DNA from: Pachypanchax playfairii
Taxonomy: Eukaryota; Chordata; Actinopteri; Cyprinodontiformes; Aplocheilidae
Direction of reading: 5' to 3'
Assembly (NCBI GenBank): GCA_006937955.1
Contig: SSNP01000084.1
Coordinates: forward strand, 2,361,542 to 2,425,541
Length of the DNA stretch: 64,000 nt
In this document: positions 55,641 to 64,000 of the stretch, piece after piece
Layout of the letters: the number at the start of each line of letters is the position of its first letter
Position numbering within the stretch: the stretch's first letter is position 1
Position numbers and translations under genes: made by a program
Notes under the pieces: model-generated
The model's database searches: none
Told to the model about the DNA's origin: nothing
What the model saw: the letters and a program-made list of their open reading frames with translations, nothing else

Positions 55641-55730
55641 ATCAGGTGTGTTGAAGCAGGGAAACATCTAAAACATGCAGGATAGTGGCCCTCGAGGCCT
55701 GGAGTTTGAGACCCCTGTTTTAGCATTAAT
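55632..55730. repeat. Fragment of a common dispersed repeat
   Basis: The phrases 'aacatctaaaacatgcagga' and 'ctggagtttgagacccctg' belong to a repeat end I have often seen in teleost genomes. It directly abuts the truncated end of the Tc1-type element and may mark the deletion breakpoint. Confidence 0.5.
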
Positions 55731-55869
55731 GAAACCAAGGTCTATGAAGGTTCTTTCATTTTTGTGTAGTTGTTCTTATCTTCATACAAACCAAACAAAA
55801 GCAGTTTTGATTCTAATGTTATTTGTTTAGAAATTATGTTCTGAATGATATCTCTTACCTCTTCCCCCC

Positions 55870-56568
55870 AATTTTTTTATTTTACTACATTGCCATACAC
55901 AGTGTACCAAAGTTCCTCTATATTCTTCATATTTTGAACTGATATCAGGTATGTTTCCATTATATCTATTAAGTTCAATACATTCGCATTAACCATTTAA
56001 ATTGAATGACTTTAAGTTGAGTATTTATTGATGTTGTATGAGCTAAAGTGCATGCCTTTTTCCAATCTTCCTCTGTTAATTGTAATGACAAATCTTCCTT
56101 CCAAGCCCGGAATCTATCTCGAGAACTTTCAGGAACATAAGACATAATCAGCTTGTAAAACTGAGAGATAATACCCTTCTTCTGACAATCTTTTAGCAGC
56201 ATTTTCCCCCCCAAAGTCTGAAGTAGTAGGCGTTGTTATTGCATTATTTTAATTTACTTGTATAAAACTCTGAAGTTGAAGATATTTTAAAAAATGCCTA
56301 TTTTCCAAATGAAATTTATTTTGTATTTCTTGAAAGAACTTGAGTACATTAGAATTTGGCAAATAAACACCTTGAACCATTCCAATTCCTTTGGCTTTCC
56401 ATATCTTAAAGGTTGCATCTGATCTGCCTGGTGGAAAAAAATAATTACGCCATATTGGACTAAATAGACAGTGTCGCTCTTTCAAAAACCTCTTTACATT
56501 ATTCCATACTTGTAACATATTTTTAAGAATTGGGTTTTTAATTTATTTTAATAGTTTCCTTTCTGTAT

Positions 56569-56604
<36 letters not shown>

Positions 56605-57747
56605 CGGAAGGGATAAGTCTAATCTATACGCTTCCATTTCAACCCAGTGTGGTGAATGGTTGGTGTAATAGAACATAATAGACCTCATTTGCGTTGCCCA
56701 ATAATAGAACTTAAAATTTGGGCATTTCAAGCCTCCACGTTCATAGGGCAGATACATTAAGGATAACCGAAGTCTAGCTCTTTTATTGTTACAAATAAAA
56801 CGTACAAACATTTTTTCCATTTGTATGAAAAAACCTGTAGGGGTGGTAGGGGAATATTTTGAAACAATATAGCAATTTTGGAAGTATGCTCATTTTCAGA
56901 ATATTAATTCTACCAATTACAGATATTGGCATTGGCATCCATCTACTGAGTTTTGGATTCCTGTTCCAAAATGGTCCACCCTGTAGATATCTTTTTTATC
57001 CCGGGCAGCGGTCAGAATGGCCTGCTTGTCTTTATAGTTGCAGAACCTCATGATCAAGGTCCTTGGGTGCATTGCGTTGTCGTTCTTTGGGCTGATTCTA
57101 TGCGCTCTCTCCAAAGCAATAGCAGACTGCAGCCCCCTTTTCTCCATTGCCTCGGGGATCCACTTCTCCAAGAAGGCACATACATATCCACCTTCTGTGC
57201 CCACCGGTAGGTTTACAAGCCGTAGAATGTTGATACGGGATCTAGCTTCTAAGTCCACAAGTTTATCCTCCATAGTTTTGTTTTTAACATGTAGCTTGTT
57301 AACATTAGCTTGTAGGCTAACTAGCTCATCCTCCGCGGTAGAAATGTGTTCTTCGGCATGTGACATGCGTTCATTGCAGTTGCCAATCTCTTTTTTCACC
57401 TCTTGTAATGTTGTCGCCAAGCTATCCAACCTTGAGAGGAACCCAGTTTCCATGGAGTTTAGCTTTTCCAGTATCTGGTCAGCTTTAGTACCCGCTAGCT
57501 CATTTTCATCATCGGTCTGCATAGCCATGGCCTGGTTAGTTTTAGTTGCTTCGCCCCGAAGACTACAGTCAAACAGGCTTGATTGCTTGGTCGTCCCACC
57601 TTTTCCTTTATGTGACTTAACCGTGTTAGGCATCTCACTAACAAAAATCTTCCTCTTTTGAAGCTTTCAATGAGCAGGAGAGACCAATTACAAATTAGCA
57701 GCAAAGCAGCTGGAAATACGTCCTCCTACATGGCCGCCATACCTGGA
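55870..57747 (-). mobile_element. L1-like LINE with an internal deletion
   Basis: On the minus strand the element starts near 57747 with a 'ggcggccat' 5' UTR and reaches an ORF1 ATG at 57633. ORF1 has a coiled coil (KADQILEKLNSMETGF, NERMSHAEEHISTAEDEL) and an RRM-like part (INILRLVNLPVG, ALERAHRISPKNDNA, LIMRFCNYKDKQAILTAAR). Near 56950 it jumps to the C-terminal region of ORF2 (VIGRINILKMSILPKLLY, YERGGLKCPNFKFYYWA, then FSPIWRN) with frameshifts. Endonuclease and reverse transcriptase are missing, so about 2-3 kb have been deleted. An (AT)n run lies at about 56573-56602. The 3' end is not sharply defined. Confidence 0.85.
56917..57633 (-). pseudogene. LINE ORF1 fused by deletion to ORF2 remnant
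   Basis: The open frame is 238 codons. It encodes an RNA-binding ORF1p-like chaperone: coiled coil at about 55-125, then an RRM-like region at about 130-225. The last 10-15 residues come from the ORF2 reading region joined by deletion, and the frame stops there. The C-terminal domain normally present in ORF1p is missing. It is not expected to be functional. Confidence 0.8.
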
Positions 57748-57904
57748 ACCCCCAACAATATACTTTTAGTTCAGTCTCTTTTACAATACAGAATATCAAA
57801 TATAATGGCACGCTCAGTAACAAATAACAGACTAACAGAAGAATTACACAAAATTGAACATGTGTGTAAGGTAAAAGTGAAACACTTGTAATCATGGGTT
57901 AAAA

Positions 57905-58105
57905 ATTCAAAAAGCAACTTTATTTCAGAGTTACTTCAATAAGTTCAGGAGTTATTTGATCATCACCAACATTATTTGGCTTTTTTTTGTGGCTTCAGAG
58001 AAATACTGTATCTAAAAGTATTCTTTCCAAAGTTTGAAAAAGCAGCATGTAGATATGCAGAGAGATTAAGAATCGTTGTTGAGGTTAATATAAAAGCAAA
58101 GCTGC
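57905..58105. repeat. Relic copy of the cystatin 3' UTR region
   Basis: This 200-bp block closely matches about 60803-61005, just downstream of the cystatin stop codon on the minus strand. Shared words are 'tttatttcagag', 'ggagttatttgat', 'aagtttgaaaaagcagcatg' and 'gcagagagattaagaat'. It is in the same orientation. No cystatin coding sequence follows it; a repeat containing 'ggcgccccctactgcc' (about 58110-58390) does. Confidence 0.8.
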
Positions 58106-58394
58106 ATGGTGCCCTAAGAAAAAAAGGGTTTTGGCGCCCCCTACTGCCCAGAACAGAAACAATGTAACTCAATAACTGGATTACATTGCAAAAAATATTT
58201 ACTTATACTTAAATGAACAGCAGATGATTATTTATTTAATTATTACTTAGTTTGCTCTTTACATGGGATGAATGATGTGTCCAACAGTTTATCCCCCCTC
58301 ACAAAATAAAAATTAAATTAAAAAAAAGGAGAATTTGGCGCCCCCTCCAGCAGAGGGCACCTTAGGCAATGGCCTAATCCGTCTATGCCCAGAA

Positions 58395-58800
58395 CCAGCC
58401 CTGCAGATACGCAGAGAGATTAAGAATGTTTGTAGGTTCATATAAAAGCAATGCGAGTCCAGATTATTCACGACTAAGAACTTTTAGTGATAAAATCAGA
58501 TTTTCAGTCTTCTTTTCTTTTTCATACTAATATCAAATCTGGTAAAGTTAACCGCATTTATTTAAAATTCTTTTAATATACCCATGTACTAGATGGTGTA
58601 GAAAATTAAACATTTGTAATGTTTGTTTTAGTTGTAGGTCCAAACTAAACTTTGGCACACTCACGTCTTTTACCGTAAGCTGCAAAAAAGCGATAACAAG
58701 CGGGAAGTTTATTCTAGAACTTTCAAAGAGTTCAAGTGACCAAAACACATTGCTGCAAATCGATTTTTTGGTTTTAATGGTGCTTATGTAAAGACAATTT
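58395..58800. repeat. Fused flanks of a deleted cystatin copy
   Basis: Positions 58395-58470 match the cystatin 3' side ('gcagagagattaagaat', 'aagcaatgcgagtcca'). From about 58490 to 58800 the sequence matches about 62535-62850, upstream of the cystatin start codon ('ataaaatcagattttcag', 'gtaggtccaaactaaac', 'aaatcgattttttggt'). The two flanks lie almost edge to edge, so the intervening gene body is missing. This is what a tandem duplicate with a deleted coding region would look like. Confidence 0.82.
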
Positions 58801-58879
58801 GTTACACAAAGAAGTTACATAAAGCTCCACTAGAAATACAGCAAATTTTAACAATATATTAATTGACAGAATATGTTTA

Positions 58880-59215
58880 TATTTTCTGATTGGTCTGCAC
58901 AGTGGAGCTGTTGGTTGCACAACTGTCTCACACCAAGAAGGACCTGGGTTTGAAACTCGGCTGAGAAGTTTGCATGTGCACGTCAGTTTTCTCCCACAGA
59001 CCAAAAACATGCACATGATGTTAACTGGAAACTCTAAATTGACCCTCCAAAATACATATAAATAAATACGTAAATCAAGCCGAGACATGAATGTGTGTGT
59101 GAATGGCTGCTTTTCTCTGTACAGTCATGTGACCTCTCTCTCAGGGACTGCTGGAGACAGACACCATCTCCTCTGTGACCCTGTACAAAAATAAGCAAGT
59201 ATGATAAGTTGTTTG
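58880..59215. repeat. Decayed teleost dispersed repeat
   Basis: The phrases 'ctcacaccaagaaggacctg', 'tctcccacagaccaaaaaca' and 'ctgctggagacagacacc' are decayed forms of a repeat frequent in fish, with a variable-to-LINE-tail structure. No open frame was seen. The class is uncertain (L2-type or composite). Confidence 0.5.
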
Positions 59216-59458
59216 ACGTTACAGGTAGTGATGACTTGGGCATAAACCACACCCATTTTTATATCTTATACCTTTTCATGAATGAATTATAATAACGTCA
59301 GAGAGGATTATTTTTTAAGTTTTTGCATCTATCTTTACCCAGAAACATAAACAACAGAACCTCATTTAAATTTCATTCGTTTTAAATTGAAAAATTTGGT
59401 CCTCTGTGTTCACTCAGGTGAACAACATGCATTCCAGCTGTGGAACCCTAACCCTAAT

Positions 59459-60300
59459 GTACAACCCCAATTCCAAAAAAGTTGAGACACTGTGTTAAAT
59501 GTAAATATTTGACAACTAAACAGAGCAACTGGCAACAGCTCAGTAACATGACTGAGGACAAAATGAGCATTTTAGTGAGTCAGAGCTTCACCAATCTGCA
59601 GCAAACTGCATTTAAATATTTGGGCTGAGTTTGGGAAAAAGTCCCTCAGAATTGAACTCTGAAGCCATTGAAGATCTGACATCTATAATGAATAACATCA
59701 TGAAAAGATCCAGAGAATCTGGAGGAAACTCTGTCCTCAAGGGACAAGGACAAAAGTAGGAACTAGATGTTTGTGATTTATGAGTCCCGAGTCAGCGCGG
59801 CATTAAAAACAAAGAAGATTCTCTATCAGACATCACCGTATGGACTCGGACACTTGAAATAACAGTATGAACTCAAACACTTGCAGACGTCTGACAACAC
59901 AGTTCACCATAAACAGTCAAAGATGTGATCGAGTGAGACTAGCGACCTGTCCAGGCCGGGTGTCCACTGTCTCTTGTCCAAAGATTGCTGGAGATAGACA
60001 CCAGCCCCCTGCGACCCTGAACAGTAAGAAGCAGGTTCAGCAAATGGATGGATGGATGATCGTGTGAAGAAGAAGACAGATGTAAACATGAGCCAAAAAC
60101 ACAGACATCTAATCTGGGTCAAAGCTCATTAAAAATTGTTTGAAGCAAAGTGAAAAACTGTTCTATGATCAGATCTGGTCCAAGTTTAAATTGTTTTTGG
60201 AAACCGCTGAGCTGTATCATGTGGATTAAAAAGGAGAAGGACCATCCAGTTGGTTATTAGCAGACAGTTCTGCACCTTTTTGAATTTGGGGTTATATTTG
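59459..60300 (+). mobile_element. Decayed Tc1-like transposon split by a LINE-tail repeat
   Basis: The left terminus CAACCCCAATTCCAAAAAAG follows a TA near 59460. An inverted remnant 'gaatttggggtt' lies near 60283-60294. Between them are decayed stretches of the usual transposase gene ('caccaatctgcagcaaactg', 'aaagatccagagaatctgga', 'aaagctcatt', 'gaaaaactgttct'). No frame is open. A block at about 59930-60058 ('gcgacctgtccaggccggg' to GGATGGATGG) interrupts it and is a LINE-tail-type insertion. Confidence 0.72.
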
Positions 60301-60683
60301 ACAAACAGATTATGACATTATTCTATATATTATATACAGTGTTGATTCTGTTTAATCCTGGATTAAAAAAAAAAAAAAAATTAAAGCATAATTTTTATTG
60401 TGTTTAAAATAATTTGCTTTATTTGCATATGAAAACAAGCAGTTTTAGTTAAACTCATATATTTTATTGGTGGAACGTGTAGAACCTACATTCTTTTTTT
60501 TACTCATCCCAGTTTAAATTACATGTAAATCCCATCAGCATAGATTAATGGTCTCTATTTAGTTTTTCTTTATTCCATCCTGATTGTTAGTAAAAGATAA
60601 TAAACTGACAAAACACAAGATCAAAAAAGTGTGGGAAGCAAAAGGGCAACACATGTTTGTATGGACACAATGTTGAAAAGCCT

Positions 60684-60785
60684 GTGATGGACTGACGACC
60701 TGTCCAGGGTGTGACTCCGCCTCTTGTCCAATAACTACAGGAGATATCAGCTTCCCCACGACCCTGAACAGGAATAAACAAGTAC
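60684..60785. repeat. LINE-tail-type repeat fragment
   Basis: It reads 'gacgacctgtccagggtgtg ... ccacgaccctgaacagg', the same tail motif as at 18565 and 59930. It has no microsatellite end and lies just downstream of the cystatin polyadenylation region. Confidence 0.55.
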
Positions 60786-61025
60786 AGAAAACAACTGACA
60801 ATGTTCAAAAGCTATTTTTATTTCAGAGCAGCTTCAATAAGCTCAGGAGTTATTTGATAATCTCCAACATTATTTGGTTTGTTTTGAGGTTTCAGAGAAA
60901 TATCTAAAAGTATTCTTCCAAAGTTTGAAAAAGCAGCATGTAGATATGCAGAGAGATTAAGAATCTTTGTTGAGGTTCATATTAAAGCAATGCGAGTCCA
61001 GGTTATTCACCACGTAGTTCTCTCT

Positions 61026-62255
61026 CTAGCATTTATGTTCCGTCAACCTGGTGTCATTGATCCATGGGCGGGTCCACACATGGAACGTGCACTGGTAAGT
61101 CTAGAAGGAACAGAATATATTTAACATTAATTAAATGAAATATTCCTTTAAACATTGCAAAGGTTTGACAATTTGAATAACGTAATGTTTTTTTTAAATA
61201 TGTTATTTGGTAATATTAGTTTTATTGGTGGAACTACCTACTGGTCTGATGTGTTTTGTATAATGTTGCAAGTTTTTAATATTACACTGACACCAAAACC
61301 TTTACTAAGCATTCTCGGTACAGCTCAAATATATAGAACTTTTAGAACAGCGCAACAACAGTTTATTTCCTATTCACTTATTACTGCAAAGAAAATGCTT
61401 TAAATGTCATGGAAAAGCCCAAAAGTACCTAGTTCTAAAATGTGGCTACGGGAAATGACCAACACTTTACATTTAGAAAAAATAAGTTACCTACTAAAGG
61501 ATAAGTTATCACTTTTTCAGAAAATCTGGCAACCTTTCATAAACTTCCTACAATCTGCGTAATTATATTCATATTAGTGTTTCTTACTATTACCTGCATT
61601 TTATATCCGATTATGCTCATTATGTCTGTTCAGTTCGTATGTTTATTTATTTTTATCATTTTATTTATATATATATATGTTCATGCAAAATACTTGAGCT
61701 AGTCATATCTCTGTCAAAAAATGTATAATGAAAAGTGCTCAATAAAAATTTTCCAACAAAAAACAATTGGTGGAAAACAAATAAAAAGTACTTTTTCTCT
61801 AAAATCAGAGCACCATGTTCTTTATTAAAGTAATTACCTTAGCCAACTCTGGGTCTGTCTGAATATCACACACTTCATCTGGAGTCTCCTTTTTGCAGGT
61901 GGTTCTTGTCATATTTACAGTTATGTAATATTTCAAGCCTGCAACAACCTTCAAAGAGGAAAAAGTTCAGGTATGAAAATATAGATTATTATAAACAGTT
62001 CAACAGTAATACTGATACATGTTACATGTCAGATATATAGTTACAAAAAATACAGCTGACCTGAGCCCGAACATTGACCACATCTGCCACTTTGTAGAGA
62101 AAAACATCATTGCTGCGATGATTATGTTCAGCAACAGAGAAGTTCAGAGCATACTGGACACCTTCATCATTGACATCCACATCAAAAAGGCCCCCTGGGA
62201 TGGAAAACGCAGCAGCAAGAAGAGCTGCAAGAAAAGGTAAAACAATCTTCTGCAT
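61026..62255 (-). CDS. Secreted type 2 cystatin (cystatin C-like)
   Basis: Inhibitor of papain-family cysteine proteases, 126 aa with signal peptide. Three coding exons, 62061-62255, 61838-61948 and 61026-61100, the classical type 2 layout. MQKIVLPFLAALLAAAFS is a signal peptide. The three inhibitory sites are present: an N-terminal Gly (IPGGLF), the QVVAG loop split by intron 1 (Q | VVAG), and the Pro-Trp hairpin in TRPWIND. Four cysteines (RTTCKK, DEVCDI, TYQCTF, EHKC) fit two disulphides. Three N-glycosylation sequons are visible (NFS, NMT, NDT). The internal Met at 62255 is chosen because it starts the signal peptide. A TTTAAAA on the minus strand near 62320 could serve as a TATA box. A minus-strand AATAAA lies near 60815. 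Confidence 0.93.
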
Positions 62256-62859
62256 CTCTGATTTGGAGTCGTGCTTACAGATGAACACGAGGTAAATTTA
62301 CTTGATGTCCCTCGTCTCTTTTAAACAGTCTGCAGGAATGAATCAGCCAATCAGAAGCCTCTGTAACACAGACCTGCCTCCCAGTTATTTTCCAACCTCT
62401 AGTCTGTCAGTATGGATTTTTGTTAAAAGTTAAATATTAAAAAAAAGCACATTATCTTAAGTTTAAAGGTCACTTAAAACTTGACCAACACAGCTATTTG
62501 AAAATCAACATTCACCAATCAATTTATTTTTAGGAATAAAATCAGATTTTCAGCTTTTTTTTCATTTTTAAACTTAATGTAAACCTGGTAAAGTTAACAG
62601 CATTTGTTTATGATTCTTTTAATTTGACCATTTACTGGATCAACATGTATGTAGAAAATTAAACATTTGTAATGTTTGTTTTAGTTGTAGGTCCAAACTA
62701 AACTTTGGCACACTCACGTCTTTTACCATAAGCTGCAAAAAAGCGATAACGAGCGGGAAGTTTATTCTAGAACTTTCAAAGAATTCCAGTGACCCAAACA
62801 CATTGCTCCAAATCGATTTTTTGGTTTTAATGGTGCTTATGTAAAGAAAATGGGTTTGT

Positions 62860-63055
62860 TTAAAAAGGCCCTTCCATTAAAAATGCTTTTTCTGAGGTTT
62901 CTGTTAAATATTTTAGCTCCACAGGTGTTCTTACCTTCATAGTGGGCGTGAAAACAGGTCAACAACTTCTCTTTCAGTTTTTATCTCTCAAACTGCGCAG
63001 GTGGCGATAAAACCTGAGTTCTCCCGAGTCCGAACGGCCTGTATCTGTTTTATGG
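62860..63055. repeat. Interspersed repeat, copy 3 of 3, cut by an insertion
   Basis: The left part of the family seen at 17693 and 38343. It starts TTTAAAAAGGCCCTT and keeps 'ctccacaggtgttcttacc', 'ctcaaactgcgcaggtgg' and 'cgagtccgaacggcctg'. It breaks off inside 'tgtttcatcac', where a Harbinger-like terminus begins. The right half is not seen in the window. Confidence 0.72.
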
Positions 63056-63266
63056 TGTGTTCACACCGGCCAAACCGTCAATGTCAGAAACGTCAAGTCT
63101 ATGGTGGAGTCCGTCAGAGAGGCGTCAGAGTCTCTGCTTCGCTTTGTGAGCATTAGAAGCGTCAACTTTCAAAGCGTTTCAAGCGTTTCAGGCGTTGACG
63201 CTTGAAACGCAAGCAACGCAGAAGTTCAGCTAGCTGAACTCTTGAAGCGGCATGTCAACCAATCAG
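63056..63266. mobile_element. Terminal part of a Harbinger-like repeat
   Basis: Starts TGGTGTGTTCACACCGGCC after a TTA, followed by multiple 'agcgtc' and 'gcgtttcaagcgtttca' words, typical of non-autonomous Harbinger-type elements in fish. It breaks off at the putative LTR. Only one end is present in the window. Confidence 0.5.
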
Positions 63267-64000
63267 TGTCAGGTTCAGTGTTTGTGTGTGCTGTGTTTTC
63301 TGTGTCGGGTGAGTTCTCTGCTTGCAGTGAGGATCTACGCTGGAGAGTGAGGCAGATTGACAACACCTGGTGGCGATCTGCACTGATGAGGAGCAGGGAC
63401 TACTTAAGCCTGAGGAAGATGTTCAGTCTTCGCCTGGTTGTTGACCTGAATGGTAGCTTCCCTTGTGCCAACTCCTTGAACGTATTTCTAGTGTTTCCGA
63501 GCATAGTCTGTCTGAGTTTTCTGAGCCTTCAGTGATTTTTGAGATTTTGTGATTTTTGAGAAACCTTCTGGACGTACTCTGTGTGATTAACCCTGCTCTC
63601 TCCAGGATTATCTCCCCTGCTCCTCACGATCTGAGGATTTCTTCGTGCTCAGTGTATGATCGCCTGGAACCACCATCTGTCTCCCTCCAGCCTTCTCACC
63701 CGACACTGGACTCATCAACTCCCTGCACAGCACCGCACTGGACCTGCCCTCCCTCCAAGCTCAGCTTCAAACATCACTCCGTGAGTTTCCTTCTCACCAG
63801 ACTTTGTTCATCTCTAGAATCAACTTATCTGGATTTGGAACTAACCGTCTTCTCTATTACAGTGCTGAGACTTTCCCCTGATGCACCGGATCACCAAGCA
63901 CATTCACGCACTGTACATAGATATTGTAAATAAACTTTTCACTTTTGCACCTGAGAGTTGTCTGAGTCTGAGTCCCTGCAATGTGGGTCACCAAACTAAC
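63267..64000 (+). mobile_element. Probable gypsy-like LTR, cut by the window edge
   Basis: The sequence begins TGTCAGGTTCAG. It has a TTAAGCC region near 63403, a polyadenylation signal AATAAA near 63928 about 70 bp from the end, and a terminal part 'gagtctgagtccctgcaatg ... ctaac' at the window edge. This TG...(CA) layout with a late AATAAA fits a fish Ty3/gypsy LTR. No internal gene is in the window. Two plus-strand frames here (63242-63535 and 63556-63933) show no family motif and are treated as non-coding. Confidence 0.55.

Noticed and set aside
57038..57661. Plus-strand 207-codon frame
   Set aside because: Antisense shadow of LINE ORF1 on the minus strand.
63242..63933. Two plus-strand frames near the window end
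   Set aside because: They lie in the LTR-like sequence, have no known domain motif and do not join by splice sites.

Overview
The window is nuclear DNA of a teleost fish. It has spliced genes with GT-AG introns, tetranucleotide microsatellites (CTAT, GATG, GATA), and dense Tc1/mariner, hAT-like, PIF/Harbinger-like, piggyBac-like, L1-like and gypsy-like LTR remnants. The order destrin (+), rrbp1 (-), snx5 (-), mgme1 (+) matches the human 20p12-p11 block as I know it. The species cannot be fixed from this sequence. One N at 51647 shows it is assembled sequence.

Layout. 1736-7455 and 7947-14404 (+): two tandem classical calpain large subunits of 700 aa. All 21 coding exons have the same length in both copies. 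14.8-19 kb: transposon-rich spacer with an internally deleted mariner, a Harbinger-type MITE, an interspersed repeat and a GATG array. 20081-21568 (+): destrin/cofilin. 23541-32011 (-): rrbp1 (p180), 26 coding exons. 37696-42234 (-): snx5, head-to-head with mgme1 at 42914-45391 (+). 45508-46908 and 48496-49973 (-): two glycine N-acyltransferase-like genes, the first broken by a frameshift. 50-58 kb: nested DNA transposons, two Tc1-type transposases with open frames, and a deleted L1-like LINE. 58-62.3 kb: a type 2 cystatin gene (-) beside relics of a partial duplication of its own flanks. 62.9-64 kb: nested repeats ending in an LTR-like sequence cut by the window edge.

The genes are not an operon or a single pathway. 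They are a conserved synteny block (actin depolymerisation, rough-ER ribosome binding, retromer-type endosomal sorting, mtDNA maintenance) flanked by a calpain tandem pair and an acyltransferase pair.

Exon boundaries were read by eye from splice sites, reading phase and family knowledge. For each intact gene the exon lengths sum to a complete frame. No alignment or database search was run. I found no clearly new molecular system. The most distinctive things are the four-element transposon nest at 50.1-53.5 kb, the cystatin locus with its coding part deleted in the relic copy, and a small repeated ORF module (RINIG..AF.RWRE) at 47.6 and 53.9 kb.
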